Notes under the pieces: model-generated
The model's database searches: none
The model's input: the letters and a program-made list of their open reading frames with translations, nothing else
What the model was told of the DNA's origin: nothing
Program-made: the position numbers and the translations under genes
Assembly (NCBI RefSeq): GCF_001262505.1
Contig: NZ_KQ410740.1
Span: forward strand, 1-64,000
Length of the DNA stretch: 64,000 nt
Reading direction: 5' to 3'
Origin: Shinella sp. SUS2
Lineage (GTDB): Bacteria; Pseudomonadota; Alphaproteobacteria; Rhizobiales; Rhizobiaceae
Shown here: piece after piece, positions 55,668 through 64,000 of the stretch
How positions within the stretch are numbered: position 1 is the first letter of the stretch
Layout of the letters: every line of letters begins with the position of its first letter

Positions 55668-56498
55668 TCAGAGACGGTAGAATTTCACCGCATTGCTACC
55701 GAACACCTTGGCCATGCCTTCAGCATCGAGCAGCGGATCAAGGATGCCCCGCGCGGCGTTCAGCACCTCTGCATAGGAGGCGGCAAGAAGGCAGACCGGC
55801 CAGTCGCTGCCGAACATCAGCCTGTCCGCACTGAAGGCGTGAAAGACGTGATGGACATAGGGGGCGAGATCCGTCGGCACCCAGTCCGCATGCCGCGCTT
55901 CGGTAACGAGGCCGGAGACCTTGCAATGCACGTGGGGATACACAGCCACCCGCGCGATATCCTCGGCCCACCCCTCCATTCTGCCGCTCGCTACAGGTGG
56001 TTTCGACAGGTGATCGATGACGGCTCGCAGGTCAGGCACGGCATCGAGCATGCGTGCGATCCGGGACAGATGGCGGGGAAACGTGAGAATATCGAACGCC
56101 GCACCCGAGGCTGCCAAATGGCCGATATTGGCCAGAACCGCCGGGCGCAGGATATAATCGTCGTCCGCGTGGTCCTGCAACATGGGCCGCAACCCGACGA
56201 ATTTCGGACGGCGCATCAGCGCCTCAAGCTTGACGGGAAACGCCGCGTCCTCGAAATCGAGCCAGCCGACCACGCCGGCAACAAAATCCGCATCCGACGC
56301 CAAAGAAAGCAGGAAATCCGTCTCGGCCTCGGTCTGCGCGGCCTGGACGAGCACGGTCCGGTCGACACCGGCGCGCCGCAGGACGGGACGGAGGTCGTCC
56401 GCGAGATAGTCGCGTGCCAGGACGGGCACATCCGACGACATCCAGTGATAGTCACCACGATCCGCCCGCCACAGATGATGATGCGCGTCGATGATCAA
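55668..56498 (-). CDS. Amidohydrolase-2 family lactonase (L-fuconolactonase-like)
   Basis: A 276-residue metal-dependent lactonase: IIDAHHHLWRADRGDYHWM at the start, the family's YLADDLRPVL, a metal His in RAVIDHLSKPP, VHCKVSGLVTE and the late GSDWPVC. It hydrolyses aldonolactones. In context it fits L-fucono-1,5-lactone hydrolysis after sugar oxidation by the aldo-keto reductase at 59481. A possible operator (56542-56560) lies 44 bases upstream. Confidence 0.9.
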   Translation of the reverse strand: MIIDAHHHLWRADRGDYHWMSSDVPVLARDYLADDLRPVLRRAGVDRTVLVQAAQTEAETDFLLSLASDADFVAGVVGWLDFEDAAFPVKLEALMRRPKFVGLRPMLQDHADDDYILRPAVLANIGHLAASGAAFDILTFPRHLSRIARMLDAVPDLRAVIDHLSKPPVASGRMEGWAEDIARVAVYPHVHCKVSGLVTEARHADWVPTDLAPYVHHVFHAFSADRLMFGSDWPVCLLAASYAEVLNAARGILDPLLDAEGMAKVFGSNAVKFYRL

Positions 56499-56541
56499 CC
56501 TGCTTCCCCTTGCTTCGGGCGCCCATATTGGCTTTTGTGCA

Positions 56542-56560
56542 TAACACTAGTATTATAATG
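56542..56560. promoter_or_regulatory. Operator F2 (lactonase / GntR intergenic region)
   Basis: taacactagtattataatg resembles the other three sites (ACACTA and ATAATA-like halves) but has a one-base longer centre. It lies between the lactonase (minus) and the GntR gene (plus), so may control both. Confidence 0.45.
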
Positions 56561-56711
56561 GACACATCCGCAATGCGGATTCGTGCAGACCAACACACAG
56601 GACAGGAAGAATTCAGACCACAGGATATGCCTGCACGGAGACTGGCGCCCCTCGCTCGCAAGCTGCTAATCTGAAATATCGCTTCAATCGTTCTCACAAG
56701 TCACGGTGGCC

Positions 56712-57392
56712 ATGGACATCGACGCATCCAATCTCAACCGCTCCCTTCCGCTGCGCGACCAGATCTATCACAAGGTCCGCAGCTTGATCGTCAGCGGCCA
56801 GATGAAACCAGGGGAATCGATCAACGAGATGGCGATCGCCCAGTCGCTTGGCGTCTCCCGAACACCCGTGCGCGAAGCCGTCAAGCGCATCAGCGACGAG
56901 GGCCTCGTCAACGTCTTCGCCCAGACCGGCACCTTCGTCGCGCGCATCAGCATCCGCGACATCGAGGAAGCCTACGTCATTCGCAATGCGCTGGAAATGG
57001 AAAGCGCGCGCCGCGCCGCCGAGAAACTGACCCCGGCTCAGGCAGAGGCATTGGAGGACAACATCGCCGCCCACAAGACGGCGATCGCCCGCGGTCGCTT
57101 CAGCGATGCCATCCAGCTCGATGACATCTTTCATCGCACCATCGCAGAAGTGAACGGCTTTCACATGCTCTGGCGCGCAGTCGACATTTCCAAGGCGCAG
57201 ATGGATCGTGGCCGCTACCTCGCCATTCCCAAGCCCGGCTACGGCGACCAGACCATTTTGCAGCATCAGGCGATCCTGAAGGCGCTGCAGCGCCATGACA
57301 GCGAGGCAGCGGCCACCGCCATGCGCGAGCACCTCAATACGTCCCTGCGCAACACGCTGGAAGTTGCCGTCGCAAACAACGCATTCGGCTGA
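56712..57392 (+). CDS. GntR-family (FCD-type) transcriptional regulator of the putative L-fucose cluster
   Basis: A 226-residue regulator with an N-terminal winged helix (about 10-75: INEMAIAQSLGVSRTPVREAV) and an FCD ligand domain with Asp/His metal ligands (DDIFHRTIAEVNG, ILQHQAILKAL and REHLN). A GTG at 56706 is an alternative start. It is embedded in the sugar cluster, and its probable operator is the CTATTATATTAG-like motif found at four promoters. Binding is inferred. Confidence 0.92.
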   Translation: MDIDASNLNRSLPLRDQIYHKVRSLIVSGQMKPGESINEMAIAQSLGVSRTPVREAVKRISDEGLVNVFAQTGTFVARISIRDIEEAYVIRNALEMESARRAAEKLTPAQAEALEDNIAAHKTAIARGRFSDAIQLDDIFHRTIAEVNGFHMLWRAVDISKAQMDRGRYLAIPKPGYGDQTILQHQAILKALQRHDSEAAATAMREHLNTSLRNTLEVAVANNAFG

Positions 57393-57436
57393 AGGGTTCA
57401 GCCGCCCCGCCCTCACCTCTCTTCAAGGAGTGCAGC

Positions 57437-57766
57437 ATGCAGCGCATGGGCCTGTGCATCGGGCTAAAGCCTGACGTCATCGACGAATACAGGGCGCTGC
57501 ACGCAGCCGTCTGGCCGGAGGTGCTGACAGTCATCAGCGCGGCCAACATCCGCAACTATTCGATCTTTCTGCGCGAGCCGGAAAATCTGCTCTTTGCCTA
57601 CTGGGAATATCACGGCGCCGACTTCAAGGTGGATGCCGCCGAGATGGCACGCTCGCCGGCCATGCAGAAATGGTGGGAGATCTGCGATCCGCTGCAGCAG
57701 CCGTTTGCCACCCGCAAGGACGGAGAGTGGTGGGCGGACATGGTCGAAGTCTTCCATCACGACTGA
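57437..57766 (+). CDS. L-rhamnose/L-fucose mutarotase family protein
   Basis: A 109-residue member of the RhaM-type mutarotase family. The start MQRMGLCIGLKPDVIDEYR is followed by LHAAVWPEVLTVI (catalytic His and Pro-Glu), YSIFLREPENLLFAYWEY and the C-terminal WW motifs. It interconverts alpha and beta anomers of a 6-deoxy sugar. It follows the GntR gene by 44 bases behind an AAGGAG site. Together with the AKR, lactonase and dehydratase it points to L-fucose. Confidence 0.92.
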   Translation: MQRMGLCIGLKPDVIDEYRALHAAVWPEVLTVISAANIRNYSIFLREPENLLFAYWEYHGADFKVDAAEMARSPAMQKWWEICDPLQQPFATRKDGEWWADMVEVFHHD

Positions 57767-57853
57767 CGTCCCAGGAACGTAAATCCCCTCCATCTCGCAC
57801 CGCGAGGTTTCGATGCAGCTCCCAGGGCATTGCCATGCTTGACCGCATCGCTG

Positions 57854-57870
57854 CTATTATATTAGTATTC
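57854..57870 (+). promoter_or_regulatory. Operator F3 (upstream of the dehydratase gene)
   Basis: ctattatattagtattc lies 55-71 bases before the start at 57925. Its core CTATTATATTAG is identical to the one at 60569-60580 (read on the minus strand) and 11 of 12 bases match F1. Confidence 0.6.
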
Positions 57871-57924
57871 AAATATCACGAACTCTATCGCGGAGCGCGC
57901 CTGCGTCACCCGCCCGAGCATATC

Positions 57925-59436
57925 ATGGCCCGTTTCATCCAGCTTTCCGCCGCCGACAACATCGTCCTGGTGACCGACCCGTTCAATCCGGGCGACCTTG
58001 CGGGGAGCGCGGTGGCAACGACCCGCATCCCCCGCGGCCACAAAATGGCGATGACAGCGATCGGCAAGGATCAGCCGATCATCAAATACGGTCAGGTCAT
58101 CGGCTTTGCGAAGGATGCGATCGCACCCGGCGACTGGGTTCACGAACACAATGTCTATGTCGATACCTTTGAGCGGAACTACATGTTCGGCGAAAACCGG
58201 AAGGAGACACATGTGCTGCCGGAAGCGGCGCGAGCCACCTTCCTCGGCTATCGCCGCGCCAATGGAAAGGTCGGCACGCGAAACTACGTCGCCGTCCTGA
58301 CATCCGTGAACTGTTCGGCGAGTGCTGCCCGCTTCATCGCCGAGGAAGTCAACAAATCGGGCGTGCTCAGGAACTATCCGAACATCGATGGCGTCATCTC
58401 GCTCGTGCACGGCACGGGCTGTGGCCTGGACGTCAATGGCGAAGCCCATGACATGCTCAAGAAGACTCAATGGGGTTTTGCGACCAATCCGAATGTGGGC
58501 GGTGTGCTGATGGTTGGTCTTGGCTGCGAGGTTTTCCAGATTCCGCGCTGGATGAAAACCTTTGGCGTCGAGGAAAACATCACCTTTCGCACCCTGACGA
58601 TCCAGGAGGCCGGCGGCACGCGCAAGACGGTGGAAGCGGGCGTGCATGCGATCTACGAGATGCTGCCGGCCGTGAACGCGCACAAGCGAACCGCTGCGCC
58701 CGCATCGGAGTTGGTTCTTGCACTGCAATGCGGCGGATCGGACGGCTACTCGGGCATTACGGCGAACCCGGCGCTCGGCGCGGCCGTCGACCTGCTTGTC
58801 GAGCAGGGTGGCACGGCCATCTTGTCGGAAACACCGGAAATCTATGGCGCCGAGCATCTCTTGACCCGGCGCGCAGAAAGCCGCGCAGTCGGCGAGAAAC
58901 TCGTCGAAAGGATCCATTGGTGGGAGGACTACACTGCCCGCCACAATATGGAAATGAACAACAATCCCTCGCCCGGCAACAAGCTCGGCGGCCTGACGAC
59001 GATCCTTGAAAAATCACTCGGCGCGGCGGCAAAGGGTGGCTCGACGAACCTGCGCGCCGTGTTCGAATATGCCGATCCTGTCGATACGACCGGCCTCGTC
59101 TTCATGGACACGCCGGGCTACGATCCGGTCTCGGCGACCGGGCAGGTGGCGGGCGGGGCCAACATCCTCTGCTTCACCACGGGCCGCGGCTCAGCCTTCG
59201 GCTGCAAACCGACGCCGTCGATCAAGCTCGCCTCCAACTCCCACATCTACGAGCAGATGATCGAAGACATCGATATCGACTGCGGCGACGTGTTAAGCGG
59301 CGTTTCGCTGGAGGAAAAGGGCCGGCAGATATTCGATCTCATCCTGCGCACGGCATCCGGCGAACTCACGAAGTCCGAGCAACTCGGATATGGCGATCTC
59401 GAATTCGTGCCCTGGAACATCGGTGCGACGATGTAA
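57925..59436 (+). CDS. UxaA-family sugar-acid dehydratase (putative L-fuconate dehydratase)
   Basis: A 503-residue iron-sulfur-type dehydratase of the altronate/galactarate (UxaA/GarD) family. An N-terminal SAF domain (about 1-95, PRGHKMAMTAIGKDQPIIKY) is followed by the UxaA body with GYRRANGKVGTRNYVAVL, VHGTGCGLD, LGCEVFQIPRW, CGGSDGYSGITANPALG and a late GRGSAFGCKPTPSIKLASN. It dehydrates a sugar acid to 2-keto-3-deoxy acid. With the neighbouring genes L-fuconate is the best guess. Altronate or galactonate are alternatives. The start at 57925 was set by the SAF domain. Confidence 0.9.
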   Translation: MARFIQLSAADNIVLVTDPFNPGDLAGSAVATTRIPRGHKMAMTAIGKDQPIIKYGQVIGFAKDAIAPGDWVHEHNVYVDTFERNYMFGENRKETHVLPEAARATFLGYRRANGKVGTRNYVAVLTSVNCSASAARFIAEEVNKSGVLRNYPNIDGVISLVHGTGCGLDVNGEAHDMLKKTQWGFATNPNVGGVLMVGLGCEVFQIPRWMKTFGVEENITFRTLTIQEAGGTRKTVEAGVHAIYEMLPAVNAHKRTAAPASELVLALQCGGSDGYSGITANPALGAAVDLLVEQGGTAILSETPEIYGAEHLLTRRAESRAVGEKLVERIHWWEDYTARHNMEMNNNPSPGNKLGGLTTILEKSLGAAAKGGSTNLRAVFEYADPVDTTGLVFMDTPGYDPVSATGQVAGGANILCFTTGRGSAFGCKPTPSIKLASNSHIYEQMIEDIDIDCGDVLSGVSLEEKGRQIFDLILRTASGELTKSEQLGYGDLEFVPWNIGATM

Positions 59437-59443
59437 GGCACAC

Positions 59444-59467
59444 ACGCCCCCTGCAAAAAAGGGGCGT
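59444..59467. terminator. Hairpin between convergent dehydratase and aldo-keto reductase genes
   Basis: A 7-bp stem (acgcccc / ggggcgt) with a 10-base loop containing six A lies 8 bases after the dehydratase stop and 14 before the stop of the opposing gene. It is a likely bidirectional end-of-transcript element, although without a T-run after the stem on the plus strand. Confidence 0.55.
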
Positions 59468-59480
59468 AAAGCCTTCCCGA

Positions 59481-60509
59481 TCAGGCAACAAGACCTTCGT
59501 GCTGCAGGGCTTTCCAGAGCTCCCCCGGTACATCCTGCTCGAACCAGCCGATGTTTTGTCGGACCTGCTCTGCGTCGCGTGGACCGATCAGCACCGTCGT
59601 GACGGCGGGATGGCGCAGCGGATACTGAATGGCCGCCGCCGAGAGCGGCACACCGAAACGCTCACAGATCTCCGAGAGGGCTTTCACCCGTATCCCCACA
59701 GCCTCGGGCACGTCCTGGTAGTTGAACTTTCGATGGCCACCGGGACCGCCGGCAAGAATGCCCGAATTGAAGACGCCGCCGATCATGATGCCCATGCCGA
59801 CCTCCTGTGCCTTGTCGAGCAGGGTGAGCGCGTTCTGCTCCAGCAGCGTGTGACGGCCGGCCAAGAGCGTGCAGTCGAGCGCAGCCTCGTTCATTGCGTC
59901 CAGCACGATATCGGCCTCGTTGACCCCGAGACCGAAGCCACGGATGAGGCCGGCGGCTCGCAGCTCCTCCAGCGCCCGAAAGCCCCCGCCCTTCGTCAGC
60001 GCCATCCAGTGGGTGGCCTGCGCCACGCCATGGGTAACGGTGCCGATATCGTGCACGAAAAGGAGGTCCAGCCGCTCAAGCCCCGTGCGCTGGGCGCTGT
60101 CATCGAAACTGCGCATGATGGCATCGTAGGAGTAGTCGAAGACCTCTCTGAACGGCAGGCCGTTGTGCCAACCGGAATCGAGCGGGTTTTTCGGTGGCGC
60201 GGGCGGCAGATCGCGGCCCGGCCTTTCACGCGCCATGAGCCGGCCGACCTTGGTGCTGACCGTGAACGTTGCCGCAGTGTCCGTCTTTTCCCGCAGAAAA
60301 TGGCCGAGCAAATGTTCGGCGCGACCGAGACCGTACATCGGTGCACTGTCGAAATGACGGATACCGGCCTGCCAGGCCGCTTTGAGGGCCGCCAGAGACG
60401 CATCCGCCGAAACCGGCGCATAGAGCCCTCCCATGGCCGCCGTACCGATGCCGAGAACCGTCACCTTAAGCCCTGTCCTGCCAACTGTCCTCGCTTCGCC
60501 CGCCCGCAT
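59481..60509 (-). CDS. Aldo-keto reductase (L-fucose / D-threo-aldose 1-dehydrogenase-like)
   Basis: A 342-residue AKR with tetrad residues Asp and Tyr in HFDSAPMYGLG, Lys in VSTKVGRLM and His in LLFVHDIGTV, plus a late cofactor region RHPAVTTVLIG. The branch with GxxxRD(L/L)PPAPP matches D-threo-aldose/L-fucose dehydrogenases, which oxidise the anomeric carbon to the lactone with NAD(P). The start at 60509 follows GAGGAGG. An upstream ATG at 60542 lacks such a site. It is divergent from the SDR gene across operator F4. Confidence 0.88.
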   Translation of the reverse strand: MRAGEARTVGRTGLKVTVLGIGTAAMGGLYAPVSADASLAALKAAWQAGIRHFDSAPMYGLGRAEHLLGHFLREKTDTAATFTVSTKVGRLMARERPGRDLPPAPPKNPLDSGWHNGLPFREVFDYSYDAIMRSFDDSAQRTGLERLDLLFVHDIGTVTHGVAQATHWMALTKGGGFRALEELRAAGLIRGFGLGVNEADIVLDAMNEAALDCTLLAGRHTLLEQNALTLLDKAQEVGMGIMIGGVFNSGILAGGPGGHRKFNYQDVPEAVGIRVKALSEICERFGVPLSAAAIQYPLRHPAVTTVLIGPRDAEQVRQNIGWFEQDVPGELWKALQHEGLVA

Positions 60510-60563
60510 GAAACCCTCCTCGCAAGACCGCGCGAAAATCACCGGTCACCCTTGCTTGCGTTG

Positions 60564-60580
60564 TTACACTAATATAATAG
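60564..60580. promoter_or_regulatory. Operator F4 (divergent AKR / SDR promoter region)
   Basis: ttacactaatataatag contains CTATTATATTAG on the minus strand, the same core as F3, and shares the flank gtgtaa with F1. It lies 55 bases from the AKR start and 59 bases from the SDR start, and so may control both. Confidence 0.6.
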
Positions 60581-60638
60581 CGAAGATCAAGGCAGCGCAA
60601 CGGTGCCGGAGAAAAGAGCCCGATAGCGGAGGAAAGCC

Positions 60639-61385
60639 ATGAACCAGATCGATTTGTCAGGCCAGCATGCGGTGGTAACAGGCGGCGCGCAGGGCCTTGG
60701 CTTTGCCATGGCACGCCGTATCGTTGCATCGGGCGCCACCGTCACGCTCTGGGATGTCGATGAGGCTCTGCTGGCCTCGGCCCGCAAGACCCTCGGCAGC
60801 GCCGCCACAACAGTTATCGTCGATATCTCCGACTGGGAGCAGGTCGACGGCGCGCGGGCGCGCACCGAAGAGATCGCAGCCCCCGCCTCGCTTCTCGTCA
60901 ACTCCGCCGGCATTGCCGGGGCCGCAGCGCCGCTCGATATCTACGACATCGCCATGTGGAAAAAGATAATCGACATCAACGTCAATGGGACCTTCTACGT
61001 CAACCGGGCGCTTGTGCCCGGCATGAAGGAACGCAACTACGGCCGTATCGTCAACATCGCCTCGGTTGCCGGCAAGGAAGGCAATCCGAATGCCGCTGCC
61101 TACTCGGCTTCGAAGGCTGCCGTGATGGGCCTTACCAAGTCGCTCGGCAAGGAGCTTGCCGGCTACGACATCGCCGTCAATTGCATCACGCCGGCGACCG
61201 CCCAGACCCGTATCCTCGAACAGCTGACGCCGGAGTTCATCGAATATATGCGCTCGCGCATACCGCGGGGCCGCTTCCTGGACGTCGACGAGGCGGCCTC
61301 CATGGTCGCCTGGCTGCTCTCCAAGGAGAACAGCTTCACAACCGCCGCGACCTTCGATCTCTCCGGCGGAAGGACGACGTATTGA
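60639..61385 (+). CDS. Short-chain dehydrogenase (putative 2-keto-3-deoxy-L-fuconate dehydrogenase)
   Basis: A 248-residue classical SDR: cofactor motif VTGGAQGLGFA, LVNSAGIAG, the Ser in IVNIASVAGKEG and catalytic Tyr/Lys in AAYSASKAAV. The Pro-Ala-Thr region after NCITPATAQT is typical. In the oxidative fucose route it oxidises 2-keto-3-deoxy-L-fuconate to the 2,4-diketo acid. The ribosome binding site GCGGAGG precedes the ATG. The hydrolase that should follow in that route is not found in the window. Confidence 0.9.
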   Translation: MNQIDLSGQHAVVTGGAQGLGFAMARRIVASGATVTLWDVDEALLASARKTLGSAATTVIVDISDWEQVDGARARTEEIAAPASLLVNSAGIAGAAAPLDIYDIAMWKKIIDINVNGTFYVNRALVPGMKERNYGRIVNIASVAGKEGNPNAAAYSASKAAVMGLTKSLGKELAGYDIAVNCITPATAQTRILEQLTPEFIEYMRSRIPRGRFLDVDEAASMVAWLLSKENSFTTAATFDLSGGRTTY

Positions 61386-61557
61386 CGGTGCAACGCGGCT
61401 GGGGGCTAAACACGACCAAACAAAGTTAAGTTCAGATCGTATCGTACCCCCTCAATCTATCCTTGCCGAGGCGATGCAGGCAACCACTGCAAGCGCAGAT
61501 CAGGTCCTGTACAATTGCCGATGATGCATGCCGCGGCCATCGTCCAGCTCGCCGCTA

Positions 61558-62514
61558 TCAGCCAAAGATCAAGGCGGAATGCCTCTTCTCAATGCAAACG
61601 GAAAACCCGGACGGGCCGACCTCGCGAAAAAACCGGCGGATGATTTCGATGAACAGCCGCACGAACAGAGGCTTCGCGTTTCCATAGAGATCCAGGACGA
61701 TGACCGATGGCGGCGGGAGTTCGTCGAGGATCGGACGCCTCACGATGCCCTGGCCGTCCGACGTTGCCCGGCCTATGGGGCGCATGTTGAGGATCGACAT
61801 ACCAAAACCAGACGCAACCGCGGAGCGGACCGTTTCATAGGAGCGGGTATGAAAGCGGACATCCGGCCGCTTCGCCAGGATATCGAACAGCGTCAGCAGA
61901 TATGTCGCCGTCTGGGGCATGTCGAGCAACACGAATGGACGCGTCGCAATCTCCGATAGCCAGACGGCATCCTTGGCCGCCAGCGGGTCATCGACATGCA
62001 GGACGGCGTGGGCCGGAACCTTGCAAATCCGTGTCATCGTCCCTGTCGTGATAGTGCCGATATCGTAGAGAACAGCCAGATCGATCAGCCCCTCGCCCAG
62101 CCAGGTTTGCAGCTGCACCTGGTCCACTTCGAGAAGGTCGATTTCGACATCGCCGACATTGTCGATGTACATGCGCAGCATTTCCGGCATGAACAGGGCA
62201 CCGAACGGTTCGAAACAGCCGATGCGCAAGACCTTCGGCACACGGTCGGCGAGGTCGCCGATTGCCCTGTCGAACTCCGTCGCAGCCGAAAGCATGATCC
62301 GGGCCGCGCTGATGAAGCGCTCGCCGGCCGGCGTGACCTGCACTCCGCGTGCCGGCCGCCGCTCGAAGATGCGTGCACCCATCTCCCCTTCGGCGAGTGT
62401 GATCGCCGCAAGAATGGAGGATTGCGAGATATGCAGGACCTTTGACGCAGCCTGTACACTGCCAAGGCTTGCGACTTCGCAGACATAGCGCAGCTGCCGG
62501 ATCGTCAGGTTCAT
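61558..62514 (-). CDS. LysR-family transcriptional regulator
   Basis: A 318-residue regulator with a LysR winged helix (MNLTIRQLRYVCEVASLGSV, then QAASKVLHISQSSILAAITL) and effector domain (LRIGCFEPFGALFMPEMLR). It is divergent from the amidase gene at 62653 with a 138-bp gap and is its likely regulator. It is convergent with the SDR gene. Confidence 0.92.
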   Translation of the reverse strand: MNLTIRQLRYVCEVASLGSVQAASKVLHISQSSILAAITLAEGEMGARIFERRPARGVQVTPAGERFISAARIMLSAATEFDRAIGDLADRVPKVLRIGCFEPFGALFMPEMLRMYIDNVGDVEIDLLEVDQVQLQTWLGEGLIDLAVLYDIGTITTGTMTRICKVPAHAVLHVDDPLAAKDAVWLSEIATRPFVLLDMPQTATYLLTLFDILAKRPDVRFHTRSYETVRSAVASGFGMSILNMRPIGRATSDGQGIVRRPILDELPPPSVIVLDLYGNAKPLFVRLFIEIIRRFFREVGPSGFSVCIEKRHSALIFG

Positions 62515-62652
62515 CGAACCGAATGCTCCAGAAAATGTATGAAGTTATGCGAAAGAATACATTTTGTGCGTGCGAAGGAAAGGTTCATTCTGCCCTCAAC
62601 GAACAAACCTGCCGCAAGATGCAGGGATATACGAAATCAAGGGAACGATAGA

Positions 62653-64000
62653 ATGCCTTTTCAAAACCCTCTCGAAGGGGCGGCGGAGCTATGCCGTATG
62701 GACGCCGCAGCGCTTGCGGCAGCCTATCGCAATCGCACGCTTTCGCCGGTCGAGGTCGCCAGGGCAACCATAGAACGCGCCGAGAACGTGAATGCCAGGC
62801 TCAACGCCTTCACATTCATCGATCATGATGGTGCACTTGCAGCCGCCGACGCAGCCGAGAAGCGCTGGGCGAAGGGGGCGCCCCTTTCGGATATCGATGG
62901 CATCCCGACAACGCTCAAGGATATCGTGTGGGTCGAAGGCTGGAGTGTGCGCTACGGCAGCACCACGACACCGGCACGCCCCCATGGCGATGACGCGCCG
63001 TCCGTGGCCCGTTTGCGCAAGGCCGGCGCGATCTTCATCGCACAGACCACCACGCCGGAATTCGGTTGGAAAGCCATCACGGACAGCGCACTTTTCGGCG
63101 TGACGCGCAATCCGTGGAACACGGAAAAGACGCCCGGCGGATCATCCGGTGGCGCAGCCGTAGCCGCTGCAGTCGGGGCGGGGGTTTTTCATCTCGGAAC
63201 AGACGGCGGCGGCTCGATCCGCATTCCTGCGTCCTTTACCGGTATCGTGGGCCACAAGCCGACCTTCGGCCGGGTTCCGGCCCATCCGGCAAGCGCCTTC
63301 GGCACCGTCGCCCATGTGGGGCCAATGACGCGAAGCGCCCTCGACGCGGCAGCCATGCTAAGGGCGATGTCCGGCAGGGACATCCGCGACTGGGCTCAGG
63401 GCGTCGGCAAGCTGGCGAGCCTCGAGCCTGGAGAAGCTGCGAGCCTCGCCGGAAAACGCATCGGATACTGGTCGAAACCAGCCAGCGGGACACTCGATCC
63501 CGAGGTCGCCGCGGTGGTCGATGCCGCGGTCTCGAGATTGTCCTCCGCGGGGGCTATCGTGGAGCCGATTGCGCTGCCCGCGGAAGGCCTTCTGGACCTC
63601 TTCCATCATCATTGGTTCACCGGTGCTGCGGCGCGCCTTTCCTCGATCCCCGAGGCGGAACGTGGGTTGATCGATCCAGGCTTTCTCGAAATCGCTCGTG
63701 CCGGCGCGGCGTATAGCTCGACGGAACTGGTTCTCGCACAGGTCCGGCGCGGCGAATACGGCGCAGCGATGGATCGCCTGCTTGCCGAATACGATTTTGT
63801 GGTTTCGCCCGGGACGGCATTGCCTGCCTTCGACGCGGGGCTCGAAGTGCCGGCGGGAAGCGCCTTCAGCCGCTGGACGGAATGGGCCGGTTTCAGCTTT
63901 CCCATCAACCTGAGCCAGCAACCGGCCTGCGTCATACCGTGCGGCTTCACCTCCGCCGGCCTGCCTGTCGGTTTCCAGATCATCGGAGCACGCGGCGAAG
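62653..64000 (+). CDS. Amidase-signature family amidase, partial (runs off the window)
   Basis: The first 449 codons of an amidase-signature enzyme. The Ser-cisSer-Lys triad is visible: Lys in PTTLKDIVW (near 88), the cis-Ser and Ser in TPGGSSGGAAV and TDGGGSIRIPASF (near 160-185). The 3' end lies beyond base 64000, and no stop occurs before. The start at 62653 follows AGGGA. The enzyme hydrolyses a small amide; its substrate is unknown. A divergent LysR gene precedes it. Confidence 0.92.
   Translation, partial: MPFQNPLEGAAELCRMDAAALAAAYRNRTLSPVEVARATIERAENVNARLNAFTFIDHDGALAAADAAEKRWAKGAPLSDIDGIPTTLKDIVWVEGWSVRYGSTTTPARPHGDDAPSVARLRKAGAIFIAQTTTPEFGWKAITDSALFGVTRNPWNTEKTPGGSSGGAAVAAAVGAGVFHLGTDGGGSIRIPASFTGIVGHKPTFGRVPAHPASAFGTVAHVGPMTRSALDAAAMLRAMSGRDIRDWAQGVGKLASLEPGEAASLAGKRIGYWSKPASGTLDPEVAAVVDAAVSRLSSAGAIVEPIALPAEGLLDLFHHHWFTGAAARLSSIPEAERGLIDPGFLEIARAGAAYSSTELVLAQVRRGEYGAAMDRLLAEYDFVVSPGTALPAFDAGLEVPAGSAFSRWTEWAGFSFPINLSQQPACVIPCGFTSAGLPVGFQIIGARGE

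Overview
The window looks like a chromosome or chromid segment of a Rhizobiaceae-type alphaproteobacterium (Sinorhizobium/Shinella/Rhizobium relatives). It is GC-rich and tightly packed, with start/stop overlaps of the ATGA and TGATG kind. It is dominated by ABC importers with their catabolic enzymes and LysR/AraC/GntR/Lrp regulators, as is usual in soil rhizobia. Assignment to a species is not possible from this sequence alone. The left edge carries a minus-strand promoter and leader that look like the start of an rRNA operon whose 16S gene would lie just outside the window.

Layout. (1) 883-7431, plus strand: LysR regulator, nitrilase-type hydrolase, RraA-type aldolase and a complete polyamine-type ABC importer. 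(2) 7541-17298, minus strand: oligopeptide-type ABC importer with a fused two-domain ATPase, then a frameshifted GMC oxidoreductase, an aldehyde dehydrogenase and an M20 amidohydrolase, with a divergent AraC regulator at 17651-18685. (3) 18809-21842: pntAB transhydrogenase. (4) 22021-39074: a large catabolic locus for a nitrogen-containing, probably cyclic, compound. It has an NMT1/THI5-like importer, a G3E GTPase, RidA, a GntR regulator, three different amidohydrolase-superfamily enzymes, an isochorismatase-VOC fusion, a tautomerase, a dipicolinate-synthase-A-like and an opine-dehydrogenase-like oxidoreductase, a creatinase-like M24 protein, an enolase-superfamily enzyme and two small or unknown proteins. 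Four promoters in it share one operator: two TGATCA-type half-sites exactly 13 bp apart, placed 10-11 bp after a perfect TTGACA box. I regard this as the most interesting system here. (5) 39647-46585: AraC regulator, sugar-type ABC importer, PuuE-like deacetylase and L-2-hydroxyglutarate-oxidase-like flavoprotein. (6) 46676-46927: broken Phd/YefM antitoxin. (7) 47075-50874: Lrp regulator with a cysteine-desulfurase-like enzyme, a persulfide-dioxygenase-like protein and a TauE/SafE exporter, a plausible cysteine-sulfur disposal module. (8) 51070-61385: sugar ABC importer plus lactonase, GntR, mutarotase, UxaA-type dehydratase, aldo-keto reductase and SDR, which together read as the oxidative L-fucose pathway, with a shared CTATTATATTAG-like operator at four promoters. 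(9) 61558-64000: LysR regulator divergent from an amidase that runs off the window.

No CRISPR array, insertion sequence, tRNA or complete rRNA gene was found. Pathway-level substrate assignments are inferences from gene families and neighbourhood, not direct observations.
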